Assembly: GCA_033807695.1 (NCBI GenBank)
Contig: CM066302.1
Span: forward strand, 868,001-932,000
Direction: 5' to 3'
DNA length: 64,000 nucleotides
Source of the DNA: Daedaleopsis sinensis
Taxonomy: Eukaryota > Basidiomycota > Agaricomycetes > Polyporales > Polyporaceae
How positions within the stretch are numbered: the stretch's first letter is position 1; each line of letters opens with the position of its first letter. The notes beneath the pieces are model-generated. The model was not told the DNA's origin and made no database searches. It worked only from the letters and a program-made list of their open reading frames with translations. Below, one piece after another: positions 44,801 through 57,715 of the stretch. The position numbers and the translations under genes were made by a program.

Positions 44801-46354
44801 ATGAACTCTCCAGCTGTCTATCAGGCTTACATGGTGATTCCAATGGACCACCCCAGGACCGTCCTGAGCAGGCGGCGGTTCTGGCACCTTCTTGTCTGCG
44901 CCTTTCTTTCTTTCGTCGCTCTGCATCTCCTCCTATGGGGCAACAGAGGTCACCTTGAGCGTAATGTACGTTGCCAGTCCTGTATATGCGGATTAAATGA
45001 TTAATGTCGGGATATACTAGTTGGGTAGGACCACGTACCATAAGGACGGTCCGGCGCAGTGCTGGGATCCAGTAAACTGGACGAGCACTACGGACCTCAG
45101 GTCGAGCGAATACCCTTACCGCGCGAGGACGATCTTGAACCTCCCTTTGTCTGCCGAGGAGCTGCTGTTTTCAGCCGACGGCGCACTCCAGTACGGTGAC
45201 TTCGAGGTCTCCCAGGACGTCGACGCGCTCTCTGAGAATGTCTTCGTCGACATCGATGTCGCCTTCCAACACCGGGACGCGCTCGACGAGGCCACAGTGT
45301 GCAGAACCCACGCCAACGAAGGCACATGGGGTCTGGGCATCTTCGTCAGTTATTCATGCTCACAATCTTATTGTCGGTTGATCTACTGACGATACTGTTC
45401 TGCAGACGCCTCATTGGACTGCCCCGCATCTGGATCGTAGCCTGAGGTTTCATATTCATCTCCGATTGCCTGCCGCAACTCCCGGTGAGCCGCTCAAGGT
45501 CAACTCCCTGAGGACGCACTTGCCCCAGTTCTCGCATCGCCTGCCGAAGCTCTTTGACACGGTGCACTTCGACTCTATCAAGCTGAAGTCGCTCAATGCA
45601 CCTATCAGAGTAGACGTGAGTGCCCCAACTCCGTTTCAAAAGCTCTCGCCGCGCCGTGTTCACCGACTCGTCACGGTGCAGTCTTTGGCGGGGGACAGGA
45701 TCTGGCTCAGCACGCGTAACGGTCTCATTGCGGGCAGGTTCACCGCTTCATCTCTGCTCGACGTCAGCACAGCGAACGCGCCTATCAGCGTGTCTACTAC
45801 CCTCCTCAACGGCGGCGCGAGCACTACCAATCTCTTCCTCAAGACCACGAACGGGTACGTCGAACCCCTTACGCGTTTCTGACCCGTGATATTGCATCGC
45901 GGTACCGTGATTGACGCATCGCTGGCCCAGGCGCATCGAAGGCGAGCTCTCCCTCGCGCGCGGTGACACGCCCCAGGACGGATCCGGCGGGACGAAATTC
46001 CACGTCGTCGCCCGCTCGGCCAACGCGCCGCTCGCCCTCGCGTTCGTCGACGCCCCCGTGGGCTCCAGTCTCTCCATGACCGCGAGCACGTCCAACGCCC
46101 CGGCACACGTCTCGCTGCACAAGACGTTCGAGGGATCCTTCGACCTCGCGTCCTCGTCCGGCTTCCGCCCCGAGGTCGAGTGGGACTCCGTCGATGACCC
46201 TGCCGGCCGCAACCGGACGCGCACTGTCGTCCTGGATGTCGCACGCAAGGCGTCGGGGAAGCGCGGGACTGTGTCGTGGGAGGACGGCGACGCGGAGCCT
46301 AAGGGCAAAGTTGTCATCGAGACGACGAACGCCCCGCTCCATCTTGTACTCTGA
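44801..46354 (+). CDS. Single-pass membrane protein with repeated extracellular beta segments (long member)
   Basis: Starts MNSPAVYQAYMVIPMDHP; helix FWHLLVCAFLSFVALHLLLW. The outside part has ARTILNLPLSAEELLFSADG, a DVDIAFQHRD-like block (DIDVAFQHRDALDEATVC) and FHIHLRLPAATPGEPLKVNS. It then has repeated beta units with N-A-P turns: IKLKSLNAPIRVD, DVSTANAPISVSTTL, FHVVARSANAPLALAF, TASTSNAPAHVSLH and VIETTNAPLHLVL at the C-terminus. Such stacked repeats resemble a DUF4097-type beta-helix or adhesin. About five exons, around 420 residues. Related to 38142-39534. Confidence 0.78.
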
Positions 46355-46822
46355 CCGTGTTCGCGCTGTTGTTCCTAGTTCGAGGTTTGGTTGTGATGTG
46401 GTGTTTTTTGGGACGGCCGGTACCACTCCGTGTCGTCTCCCGTGCCTGCATTGTTTGTATCTTTGTATTTCTGCGTCGCAGGTATCGTAATATTCCCCGT
46501 TCACGCCCATGGGCGACGTCAGCAAGATCGCACCGCAAGGAGTCGCCATATTGATTGCAGTCGAGTGAACGAGGGTATGGATTCGTGCTGGTGATACATA
46601 ACCTATACTAAGTTAGACGATACATTGGTCTGAGTTCTACCTGCGAGTCTGTGAGAGAGAATACAATCATCCAGATGTCCCTCGGCCGATGCCCTTCTTC
46701 AGTTAACCTGTAGCGCCTCACGGAGGAAGACGACCCCCGCGCCGATCGATATCGCTCACCGTTCGTTACCCGTCCGTTGCCCTATTTCCCCACTCGTGCT
46801 TGAAGCTTGGAGTCTGGGGGTC
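46355..46822. other. Convergent 3' flanks
   Basis: About 470 bases between two gene ends; nothing recognised. Confidence 0.6.
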
Positions 46823-49281
46823 TCACTCATAGCAAAGGATGAAGATCTTCCCATCCTTCACCGAGATGATGATCGCCCCCTGGGACTGGTCGATGTTGAT
46901 CGTCTCGACCGCGTCCAAGTCCAGCTCGTCCGGGATCTCGAGGTTGTGCACGACGCCCTCGAGCGACTCCCCCGCGCCCGGCGCGCCGTCCGGGCCCGCT
47001 TCCCAGTACCCCATCTCATCGCGGTCGTGCGTCACGGGTGGGAACGTCACGAACCGCAGCCGCTTCTCGTCGCGGTCCGTTTCGGGCGGGAACGTGAACT
47101 CGATCCAGACCGCGTGCCCGAAGTCGACGGCCATGAGCGGCCGGGGGCGTTCGGGCGAGTTGTCCGGGTCGAGCTCGTCGTCGAGCCCGTCCAGGACGCA
47201 CACGACCTCGAACGGGTCCGACACGTACCAGAGGCGCATCATCGAGGACTCGGCGCTCCCGGACCGGTGCGCCCGTTCCGTCGACATCGTCGTGTCTGCG
47301 TTCCAGTCCGTGGAGGCCGTCGTCGTCGTGGACGAGGACGACGATAGGGTCCCCGTCGGGCTGTACGTGCCGTTCTCACGCGGAGCGGTGTTGTCGGGCG
47401 AGGGGCAGTGGATGTCCGCCACGGCTTTCGCGGCCGCGGCGGGGAGATGGCTGACATCTTCGGGATCGATGAGGGGGACCTTAAAGTAGTGTTGTGCGAG
47501 CACGTATCGTGTCCGGTGTGTGTCCTGTTCGTGGTGGGCGAGCAACACCACGGTGCAGCTCAGTCGGGGGACAGACGCTAGCGTCGGCCACCACTGCCGC
47601 ACGAAGTGCGCGCTCTCCGGGTACCACGGAGGGTAGGGGAACGGGTTGGCGTCTGCGACAGTTCCCGACTCGTCGTCCCCACCGTCGTCGTCTGGCCCTT
47701 GTTGCCCGTCTTGCTCCACATCCTCGTGACCGTCGACATCCTCCTCCATGCCTTGTGCCTCCTCTACCTCCCCTTCCGCGTCCGCATCCGCCGGTGCCTC
47801 CTCTTCTTCCTCAACCTCCTCAATCGGTGCAGGTTCGTGGGCATCCGCTATGGGTGCTGGCGAGTATGACCGTGACACAGGAGGGAAAATGAACGGTGCG
47901 GACATCGTGGTAATCGGGCCTAACCGCTCAGAGATACTGGGCGTGAACGAGCATGCGGTTGAGGACGGCCTTGCATGGCGCTGGAGGACCGCGATTGGAT
48001 AGAAATACTGATGTGCGACGTCGCTTTCTTCGGAGTGAATGACGATCTGCTCGTCGTACAATATGCACGACCAGTTCGAGGACATCGACTGCGGCGACCC
48101 AGTTAGCAGTCAGCATACGTATGATGGCGGGGAGGAAGCACGTACACATTCGATACCGGTGTCGATGAACACATACTCCTCCTTGTCCCAGTCCAGGAGA
48201 GCGTATAGACCAATCGTATTCGAGCTTGACACCCACACGAACGCGGAGAGCAGGCGGGAGGACGGATCGAGCAGGAAGACGTTCATGACTACGCCGATCG
48301 TCTTGAACGTCGCGAGCTCTAAGAACACAGGCTCGCCCTCTTCTGGGAACTCGAGTTTCATCAACACGAACTCCATGACCCTGTCGTCGAACCTGGAGAA
48401 TCAACGGTCAACCGGAAGCTCTCGCACATCACCACCCGTACTCACGACCGCTGTAGGATCTTCGCCATAGTGAAAAATACCGTGCGTATGTCGAATTCCA
48501 CTCGGCATTTCCATAGCTCCCATCGTTCCTTCGGGTCCCACTCCGCAAGACAGACGTCACGGTGTACGTCCCAACAGACGACCTTCCCGCTCTTCGTCGC
48601 GCACAGGCTGTAGCTCGACGTGATGGGCGATAACCAGTCGACTTCTTCGTTCGGAGGTGCGCTGATTACCTTGTACCATGTTCGGGTGCTGTTACCAGCG
48701 CCATCGGGTGGATTGAGGTATGGAGATGAAGTAGCCGGACGTGGACCGCGTGTCAACCAGGCGGTCTCTAATCGAGTGGCTTGGTTGACGGCTTCTATGA
48801 GTTGCTCGTCGGTGAGGTCCGATAAGCGTTGAAACCCGTGAAGGGGGAGGGCGCGACATCGGCGTAGGAGAGTCCCTGCGAGGTTGCGATAAACCGGGCG
48901 CGTGGTGGAGAATGCGTGTAGAGCTTTGCAAGACTGTGGAAGACGAAGTCAGCGATGTTTGCTCGCAAAGTCGTACGCTCACTCATCGCGGCACATCTCA
49001 GACACACGAGCGACACACCGTCTAATCGCGTGGCCTAACCAGCGGGCCCAGCGGGGAAGTTCTGGAGGCGTGCGATGGTATTTGGTCGCGCGCTGGAACA
49101 AGCAGCCCCCCCGCTAGCCCGAGAATGGATTCACATGCAGATAGAGGTGAACATAACTCACCTGCTGAATGGCGTATATATCGTGTAGTTCTAGATGTCC
49201 TGCAATGTTCAGAAGTAGATCATATGGGAGAGTCGCGAGGGATATCATGTCCGAGGAGGTATCGCCGGTGTTGGTGGACAT
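46823..49281 (-). CDS. F-box protein
   Basis: The start at 49281 was found by hand: MSTNTGDTSSDMISLATLPY then DLLLNIAGHLELHDIYAIQQ, an F-box N-terminal half. After the intron comes TCKALHAFSTTRPVYRNLAG and LDDLTD-like QRLSDLTDEQLIEAVNQATR, the second half plus the usual basidiomycete linker. The body holds beta-propeller-like strands: VVCWDVHRDVCLAEWDPKER, VFFTMAKIL, EFVLMKLEFPEEGEPVFLEL and IGLYALLDWDKEEYVFIDTG. An acidic low-complexity insertion lies at about 47680-47830 (EEVEEEEEAPADADAEGEVE). The final segment ends INIDQSQGAIIISVKDGKIF. It probably serves as substrate receptor of an SCF ubiquitin ligase, by family. Confidence 0.85.
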
Positions 49282-50117
49282 TCCAAGGCTGGCCGCAAAT
49301 CCGTGTTTGTAAGCCCGCGCGAGTGATCCAGATAAAAAAGGACAAGGCGAGGGAGAAGGGGGCGGGTCGAAACCGGTGGGATGTGGGAGAGGACAACGTC
49401 CTCGCAGAGTCTACGCGCGAAGGCTTAGATGAACAGACGCCGCCGGGGAAGCCGGTCCGTGATTGGTTCGGCTAAGTCCGAACGATAGTCCATTGGCAAT
49501 GCATTGGGCATAATAAGTACGGCAAACTGATACGTCGTAGTGCTACAATCTTCTCAATATGATTAATGAGATGATAGAGGTACTAGTACTATAATACTAC
49601 ATGGTGCATGATACTGTTACTCAGGACACGGTCGACTTATCGACCAATATTTACTTACAGTAGCCTATAGATCAACGGCCGCAAGAAGAAGGTCGCTCCC
49701 ACGGTCCACCAGTGCGAGATTTGTAGAAGTGTTGCGTCTACACAGTCTTGAGTTGCTAACATCCACATACTCTGTCACTTCTACACGCCCTCGGCGAAAG
49801 ACGATACCCAGCAGGCGCGAACATACAGCGCACGCAACGTAGACGGATTCGGTAAACAGAGAACAGTCAGTCGTCGCGCACGCACCCCATATATGGTCAT
49901 ACGGGATCTGTAGCAGTCGTTAGCGGATGCACCGCTGAACTCTCCCTTCTCCTCCACCAACAGGTACGCAGCCCGCCCTTGGCGACGTACGCATACAGCC
50001 CATGATATCTCAGAACGACACTATACACGCTCACACACACGACTTGCCCCGCAAATATCGCCTCGTTTGCTCGCCATACACTCCCTCACCTCGCAGTCAC
50101 CACCTTCGTTCAAGTCT
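49282..50117. promoter_or_regulatory. Divergent promoter region
   Basis: About 840 bases between the F-box gene start and the BEM2-like start; AT-rich around 49490-49680, with no gene. A CT-rich leader precedes the ATG at 50118. Confidence 0.5.
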
Positions 50118-53100
50118 ATGGCCCCCCGCCGGTCTGCATCGAACAGTCTCAGTCCTCCAGAGGCTCTCACCCCGTCCCCATCGTCTCCCGGGAGTCTTCT
50201 GGGTACACCCCGTTCATCGTCGCCCTCGGGAGGCTTCACACAGATCTTCACCAAGCCCACGAAATGGTTCAATCGGTCCACGTCCAGCGGGAGCGGGTGG
50301 CCGTCCATGAGCCCGAGCGAGCCGCGTTCGAGCACAAGCTCGACGCGTAAACACAAGATTTCGCACCCTACCGACCCACGCCCGATCATTGACAACCTTA
50401 TGCCGCCGAACGGAGGGCTGGGCATGCATGCGGCGAGCAGGTGAGTTCTAGACGTTCCCTTGTTTCTCCTCGTCTTTCTCCCCCCTCCTGCTTTCGTCCT
50501 CGCCACAAGGTTTTGCTCGTGAATTTTCTTGCTATGTGATGGTCCCACGAGGCCCGGTAATCCTCGCTCCGATCATGAACCTACACCGACCGGGGCTTTC
50601 AGCCTATATAGCTGGTCGTTATATGCTGGTTATATTGCAATCAATGTCCAAATGTGTGTCCTATATACTGAGGCGATACACTGTGGATACATGCTCAAAA
50701 CATTTGGATTGAATCACAAACTGGTATCCCGCAGTTTTGTGATAGATTCTGAACGTCTTCAGCATGTTCCGGCGGGTTACACGGTTATCACAATAGACAA
50801 AGACTTGCGATGTGACAAGGATATAATCCCGGCGGGCCCACATCTCTATCAGATGTAATGAATCTCTAGCCCCACTGCTGCGTCTTCCTGTGCACATTTA
50901 TTGTCAGATTTTCGGGTTTGCTCAGATGGTTCCGCCAGACGTCGCAATATGCTCACCGCTAGTGTCGTCTAGGTCCGTAGCGGACTTGTCTTTGGCACGA
51001 ACCGCTACTGCTGTGCCAGATTCAAGACCATCGGCGTTCCGAACACCGTCGTCCCCTTCGCAGTCGATGGTTTCGCAAGGTGGCCTCGGCGACTTGCGTG
51101 CGCTGTCCCGCAAGCCGTGGTCCAAGTCTGCCGATGACCTAGGGAAGTTGTCACCGACGAACACGAGTCCGAAGCTCTCGCCGATCGATACCACCCTCTA
51201 CCAGAGAATCAAGACGTACCGGAGCGACAGTGTGAGCAGCAGCGTGGCGCTTTCACCTTCGCCAATGCCCTCTCCATCCACTCCCTCATTCAACATGAAC
51301 TACCCATTCCCCGTAATATCGGCCGAGCTATCGACCTCTCCGCCCAAGAACACGCGCCTCGGCCCTCCGTCGTCTACGTCCACACATGCATCACCAATCA
51401 CCCCGCCGCTCACGCCGTCGTCGTCCACTTCCTCCAACGTCCACTCGCGCTCTCATTCGTTCACTCCCCGCCTCCCGTCGAAGCTTGCTCCTTCGAAGGG
51501 CCTGATTCCGCCAAGCCCGAAGCGCAAGGGCTCAGCTTCGTCTGAATCGGAGCGCGAAAAGGGTTCCGTCGGTAGCGGTCCGTCCGGCCGTTCGCCGTTT
51601 CCCTTTGGGTTCGGTGGCGGCAATCTCAAGATCTCCCCATCGGCGATCAACACCTCCGATGGGCAGGGCAGTCAGGGACCGTCGTCGCCGGTTCTGCTCG
51701 CTCCTCCCACCATCGTTGAACCAGACAACGCAGCGGAGAACAAACGCGTGTCGCAGATGGTTCATCACTCTGGGTTCATCAACCGCTTGACGGAATTCTC
51801 GCCCTCGATGCTGAACAACCGTGCACACCAGGCGTACATGGCCGGTGGCCCGCAGGCCGCACTTGCGAAAGGATGGAAGCCGTTCAAACTCGTTTTGAAA
51901 GGTTCAAAACTGTACTTCTATAAGCCTCCCAGTGACCGTAGCGCTGGGATCCGAGAACTCTTCCCGACAGAGCTAGTGGCAGTACTTGAAGACGAGCCAG
52001 GGGGCCGTGATCTCGCCCTTGGCATGAGCGTTCCGGACTGGGAGATGGATATGGGAGGACGGGGTGGGGGTGGGAAGGGTAAGGAGAGGGACGAGATGCG
52101 TAAACGGCGGGCGTACTGGGGGCGCGGCACGCACCCAGCTCTCGTCATCGGACAGGGAGTGGAGAAGGGTTCGATGGAGGCTCTCGTGCACGAGGCCGTC
52201 TTTGCGACGACGTTTGTTGTATCCCAACCTGACCCATCCCAAGCTGGTGCAGAGGACGGCGCACCAGGCGCGTCGCGATATAAGCCGGAGTGGCGGGAGT
52301 TTGCTGCGGCAGTCCTGCTGGCTCTACCGGTGTTGGTGGGTAAAGGTGTCTTCGAGGCTGAGTTCCACAGGTGTGCCTCGAACCTTGTCGCCGGCACCGA
52401 TGACGATGCTCGTGCGGAAGAGGTCGAGAGGGTCGGGTGGCTCGCCGCCCAGTATCTCGACTACAACGGGCGGCCCGCGAACGAGGAAGCCTGGGACTCG
52501 TGGTACAAAGACACGATTCCCGACTTCAAACCTGGTGCTCTGGACATCTTTTCCAAGCTCGCGGGGATCCCACACTCGTCGTCGACTGGATCCCCGAACA
52601 GCTCCTCTTCCACCGGTCTCGGCACCGAAGCGGTCTCGCCCATTATAGGCGGGTTCTCGTCGAAGCAGAGCGACAGCAAGATGCAGTCTATCATCGAAGC
52701 CCTCGGTGAGGCTCAGCGGCCGCCACCCTCCACGCTCGCTCCCGAAGTCCTCCGAAACATACTCAAGGAGGAAGGTCTCTCGCGTGATCTTCTCCTCAGC
52801 CTCGACCCTGCGGTCATTGCCCGGTCGCTCTATGTTGTCCAGAAAGGCGCCCTGCAGAAGGTTCCCGACCCCGACAGCTTCACTGCCGACTTCATACTAA
52901 GCTCGGACGTCACAGAGCCAGCTCCGACGTCATCGGCACTCGTTCTCCTTCCCTTCCTTGGCAGCGACGAGCGGCCGCACTGGCTGACCCGGCTGGTGCT
53001 CATCCAGGTGCTCGTGCCTGAGCCTGCTGGAACCGGACACATGTCTTCGCACGACGGACGGAGTGCGCAAGCCCCACGGACGCACTCCCGCTCCGAGGTC

Positions 53101-56100
53101 ATCTCTGCCTGGGCCCGGATCGGGGAGGTCGCGCGGCGGAGCGGAGACGAGTGCTCGTGGCGCGCCATCATGAGTGCACTTTGCTCCCGCCCCATCGCCC
53201 GTCTGGACAAGGTATGGAAGCGCGTCGAAGCCGAGGCGCTAGCTGCCGTGCAGTGCTGGGCACAGATCGTCGTGCGGGGTGACCAGCCCACTCCGACGGC
53301 GCCTCTCGTCTTCCCGTGGGCCGGCGCGCAAGAGCACGACATCCGCGAAGCATTCGAGAAGGCACGGGGCGGAGAAGGCGAAGAGTGGGTCGTAGACGGT
53401 CTGCGCGGTGCTCGGGAGAAGTTCGACGAGCTGCGGCATACGTTCGCGTCGTGTAGACGACGGGTGAGCGAGATGGACAGTGTGCCTGAGGCGGCTCCGG
53501 TCGACGTGCTTGTCAAGCATTGGGGGACGCTCTCATCTACCGCCCAGAACGAAGGGCTTGCTGCGAAGTTCTTGAGGTACGTGGATTCCTTATTTTGCGT
53601 CGTGGGCGTGCCGGCTCACGAGTCCCATAGGATCGACCAATTCATGTCCTTGTCGCTATTGGCGGAGCCGCGCAGAAGAGGTCTGTTTGAGCCCTACTTC
53701 TGGTCTAGGCTGTCCCAGCAGCCGACCGCACATCCCCTCGCCGCGCTGCTGTTCCCCGAGGTGTTGCCGACCGTCTGCTTTATCAACCGAGCGCAGATGG
53801 TCCGCGGCAGATTGGAGAGCAACGCGTCCCTGAATGTTCAGGACATCCGCGACCTCCGTCTTTTGTCCGACTCCGACAGGCTCGTGCGCTTGGACCGCCC
53901 GAAGCTGGTAGGCGGGCTTGACCTGGGTGGCACGCTTCTTCCTCTCTATAACGATGAGCTGTTGCTGCTGGTCCAGCCCGGCGGAGATCCCTCTGCTAGC
54001 TCGCGACCGACGTCTCGAGCGCCCTCCCGTCCGCCTAGCCGAACCGACTCACCTGGCGTTGACAAGATGTTCAGCCGCGCCCCGTCGATCCGGGTTACCC
54101 CCGGCTCATCTCATGGACACGGCACGGAGCGAAAACCCAGCGTAGCGCGTCGCAACTCCTTGCCGTCAATGTCGCAGAGAACAAGTCTCGTCGCATCCGA
54201 AGTGACCTCGGAGAGGCCCCTACGCGTCGTCGTCCAAGCAGGCACCGTGGACCGCCTCGTCGACGTCCTCGCCCACGGCCTTCAAGGGGTATCTGTGTCG
54301 GTGGCCGATGACAACGGAGAAATTCCGCTCACAGACAGGAAGACGAGGGAGGTGCGGGTCGACTTGGATGATTTCTCCCAGGTGTGGTGGAACGCATTCC
54401 GGAGCTTCGTCACCCCCCAGGTGCTATTTGAGGTGCGTCAGCGACTTATTAACGTGATTTTCGCACCTTACACGCATCCTTGGTAACCAGCTTCTGCGGA
54501 AACGGTATGTTGGCGCGCATCAGCCAGGCAGGACGCTGACGCCAGAGGAGATCTCTCACGTTGTGCGTTTGCGGCTCGAGGTTTTTGAGACGTTGACAGA
54601 GTGGATCACCCAGGGCGGGGGCGCGCAGGATGCTCTCGACGACGTGGCCTTATTTGAGGCTTTCCACACCTTCTTGGCAGAGCCTATTGAACAGAAGCTC
54701 CTCGAGTCCGTTCCAGATCCGGAGTCCGACGCCTCCCAATCCTTGAGAGCGCTGGAGATGTCACGGCACACCCTCCTCATATCCTTCCGCTCGCAGACGC
54801 TGCGTCCGATCCCGCGGACGCCGATTACCCCAGAACCTGCGAACGATGCTCCGATGATCCCAAGCTACAGCTCCGAGCTCCCCGATGTCGATAGTGTCGA
54901 TCCAGAGGAACTTGTTAACACTCTGAATGCGATGGCGTCAGCGACCTTCCGGAATGTTACGTTGGAGGTGAGAACGGGTGCCTGGTTTCAGGGCCCAGAT
55001 GAATACTGACAGATGACTGTTACCTAGGACCTCTTCATGACCGCAGAGCTATTCGAGCTGCAGTCGGCGGACCGCACGGGATGGTTCCTGAACAGGGATC
55101 CCAGCTCTATCGCCGACGAAGTCGAGCTCCAGTCCATGAGCTCCTACATCCTTGAGGTAGAGCCGTCGCCGCTCATCTCTGAGCTGACCCAAGACTCCTT
55201 GTATCGTCTGCTCCCGCCAGCCGTGCGGAGCTGCATCCGCGCTTTCGGGATCCTGCGGAAGTGGTTGATATCGAAGATTGTTGCTCTGCGGATAGGCATA
55301 CAAGCACGTCAACAGCGAATGGAGCTTTTGCTTCGTGCCATCGAGGTCGCCCGACGCCGGAGCTGCGACAACGAGAATACTGAAATGCCTTTCGCCGAAC
55401 GCCCATGTGTCCGGTCATTCGTGGAAGCGACATTGACGTCCGCAGTGCTCAGCGTGGAGAGCCGAACATATCAACGGGCGTGGCTCGGTGTCGCAATGGT
55501 TCGGGGCACTGCCTGTGACTCACTTGCTGCATATCTGTCTAGACCAGTTGTTACTGCAGTCGCCGCACGAGGCCCGTTGACCGCCGACATCGGCTGGTTG
55601 ATGGAAAAGATCCTGGAAATCATCAGTCTGCCGGATGTGCTCGAACCGCCTTCAGGGGAAAAACTTACCCTCGTGAGCTTTGAGAAGCGGAGGTACGTCG
55701 CTCGAGTAGACGTTCGACACGCGCTGACTTGCGCATTGAAGGTCCTTGCAGACGCTGCTGGCGAACGCCTCCGGTGTTAGCTCCTCCCGTCGGCAACGGC
55801 GTCGAGACATTGATCGCCGAGAGTTCGAACGGCTGAACAACCTGGAAAGGGAGCTCAATATCGTACACTTTGACGTGCGGGCCATACGCGAAGATGCTCA
55901 CCGCGAAGCAATGCAGCACGGGATGTCGGCAGGCAGAAAGGGCCAGCGTCCATTCCAGCAACTCGTTGCAATGCAGCAGGAAAAGAACCGTCGTGATCGT
56001 ATGTGGCGGGACCGCCTCAGCAGAGAGAAACGGCAGGAGCAGCAGAAACACGACCGGCGCGAGGAGCAGCTGAACAGAGCGATGAACCAGCGACGGCAGA

Positions 56101-57715
56101 ACCCGGTGATGTTGAAGCAACATCGGAACAAGAAGAGCATGTCATCCGCCTTCTTCCAGCTCATGCGCCCGATCTCGAGCGCTTTTATCTCGGACACGAT
56201 GTCCGGAAGCCCTGTGAAGCGGACGCCCGCAGAACTCGACTTTGTACCGTCGAGCAAGGCGTCGCTCGCGCTGAGCATCGTCAACGCGCGCGTCGCGACC
56301 TTCATCAACAACGAGCGTTCGTTCGTCTTCCAGATCGACTCGGAGGACGGCGGGCACCACCTGCTGCAGGCCGCGAGCCATCAGGAGATGAAGAAATGGA
56401 TCGATACGATCGAGCGCGTGTCCAAGCAGACGGCGAAGCGCAGGCTGACTTACCTCGGGCAAAACGTCAAGATGCAGGTGTCCGACGACCTCATTACGAA
56501 GCCGACGGCGACACGCGATCCTGTGGCTGGTGCGTTTCTCCTCTCTATCGACGTGGCTGTTACTTTTCCTCCTCCTGTTCATGTGGCGGGGCGACTGATA
56601 CTATGATCGCGTTTACAGTGTTCGGTGTCGACCTCGACTTCCTGCTGCAGCGCGATGCGCCTGATGGCGAAATCGTTACTGGTGCCATCCCTTCCGTGCT
56701 CGAGCGACTGATCAACGAAGTCGAGCGCCGCGGCTTGACAGAAGTGGGCATTTGTACGTGTCTACTGAATGTCTGCCTGTCGCTCTATGTCCTGACGCGC
56801 GGCCATAGACCGTATCGCCGGCGCACTTTCAGAGGTGAACGCCCTCAGGGACTCTCTGAACAGGGGTTCGTCTTGGTTGTTTTCTCCGCGTGCAGGCATG
56901 CGCTGATGACAGATGTTAAGGAGAATGGCCGATATCGGAGACGACCGACATCCACGCTGTGTGCGACCTGATCAAGTCGTGGTTCCGAGTGCTTCCTGAA
57001 GGACTGTTCCCGTCGGAGCCGTATGCGGCCATTTTGGGTGTGGCAGGTACGGGACAAAGAGGCCTATCGCCGTGCACTCGAGCTTACCGCGTGATCAATT
57101 ATCTCAGGTCGTGACCACGTTGACATGGCTACCAAGATATCGAGCATTCGGGAGATTGTTCATGGTCTGCCTGTGGCGAGATTCGATCTATTGAAGCGGA
57201 TCGTGGAGCATCTTGAAAGGTGCGTCCTCACCGGAGACTACGAGTATCTCCTACTGACGCACTGTGTTCACTAGGGTAACAGACTATGAGGAGAGCAACC
57301 AGATGACAGTCGAGTCCTTGGCCACTGTCTTCTCGCCCAACCTCCTGCGCTCGACAAACAGCGACGTCGGGACCTTCTTCAGCAATATGGCGGCCGCTCA
57401 TAGAACAACGAAGATACTCATCTCTCATGTATGTCTCCTATTTCACTCTACTCTTATCCCATACTCGAGGCGACTAACAGACCGGTGATGCAGTACCACA
57501 CCATCTTCGACAGCGAGGGCGAGCACGAGCAGGAAGCCGAGCTAGACCAGGATCAAGAAGACTTCGAATTCGACGAGCCGATCTTGGAGGAGGACGAGGA
57601 AGATGAAGAGTTCGGCGACCGCGCGGACCTACCCCCACCAAAAGTGGCATCAGAACCTCCGGTGCTATCCATCAACTTGGGTAGTCCCGCCTCGCTCTCA
57701 TTTAACATCCCGTAG
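50118..57715 (+). CDS. BEM2: BEM2-like RhoGAP with RasGEF-like and PH domains
   Basis: Very large polarity regulator (about 2,100-2,200 residues). It is expected to stimulate GTP hydrolysis by Rho/Cdc42-type GTPases during cell polarity and septation. The N-terminal ~450 residues are Ser/Pro-rich. A split PH-like module follows (WKPFKLVLKGSKLYFYKPPS), then a RasGEF N-like part (TMEALVHEAVFATTFVVS-type) and a RasGEF catalytic-like part (RNILKEEGLSRDLLLSLDPA, CSWRAIMSALCSRPIARLDK). A second PH domain reads VNARVATFINNERSFVFQID, EMKKWIDTIE. The C-terminal RhoGAP has VFGVDLDFLLQRDAPDGE and the arginine finger in GIYRIAGALSEVNALRDSLN, formed across an intron at about 56757. It continues VCDLIKSWFRVLPEGLFP and NQMTVESLATVFSPNLLRST. 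Acidic tail. The first intron (50443-50971) is about 530 bases. Confidence 0.9.
50691..50765. repeat. Foldback (MITE-like) element inside BEM2 intron 1
   Basis: Inverted arms 50691-50723 and 50732-50765 pair with about 24 matches over 33 positions around an 8-base loop. Weaker outward similarity on both sides suggests the hairpin is the centre of a larger, decayed palindromic element (about 50540-50860). No transposase is coded here. Confidence 0.65.
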
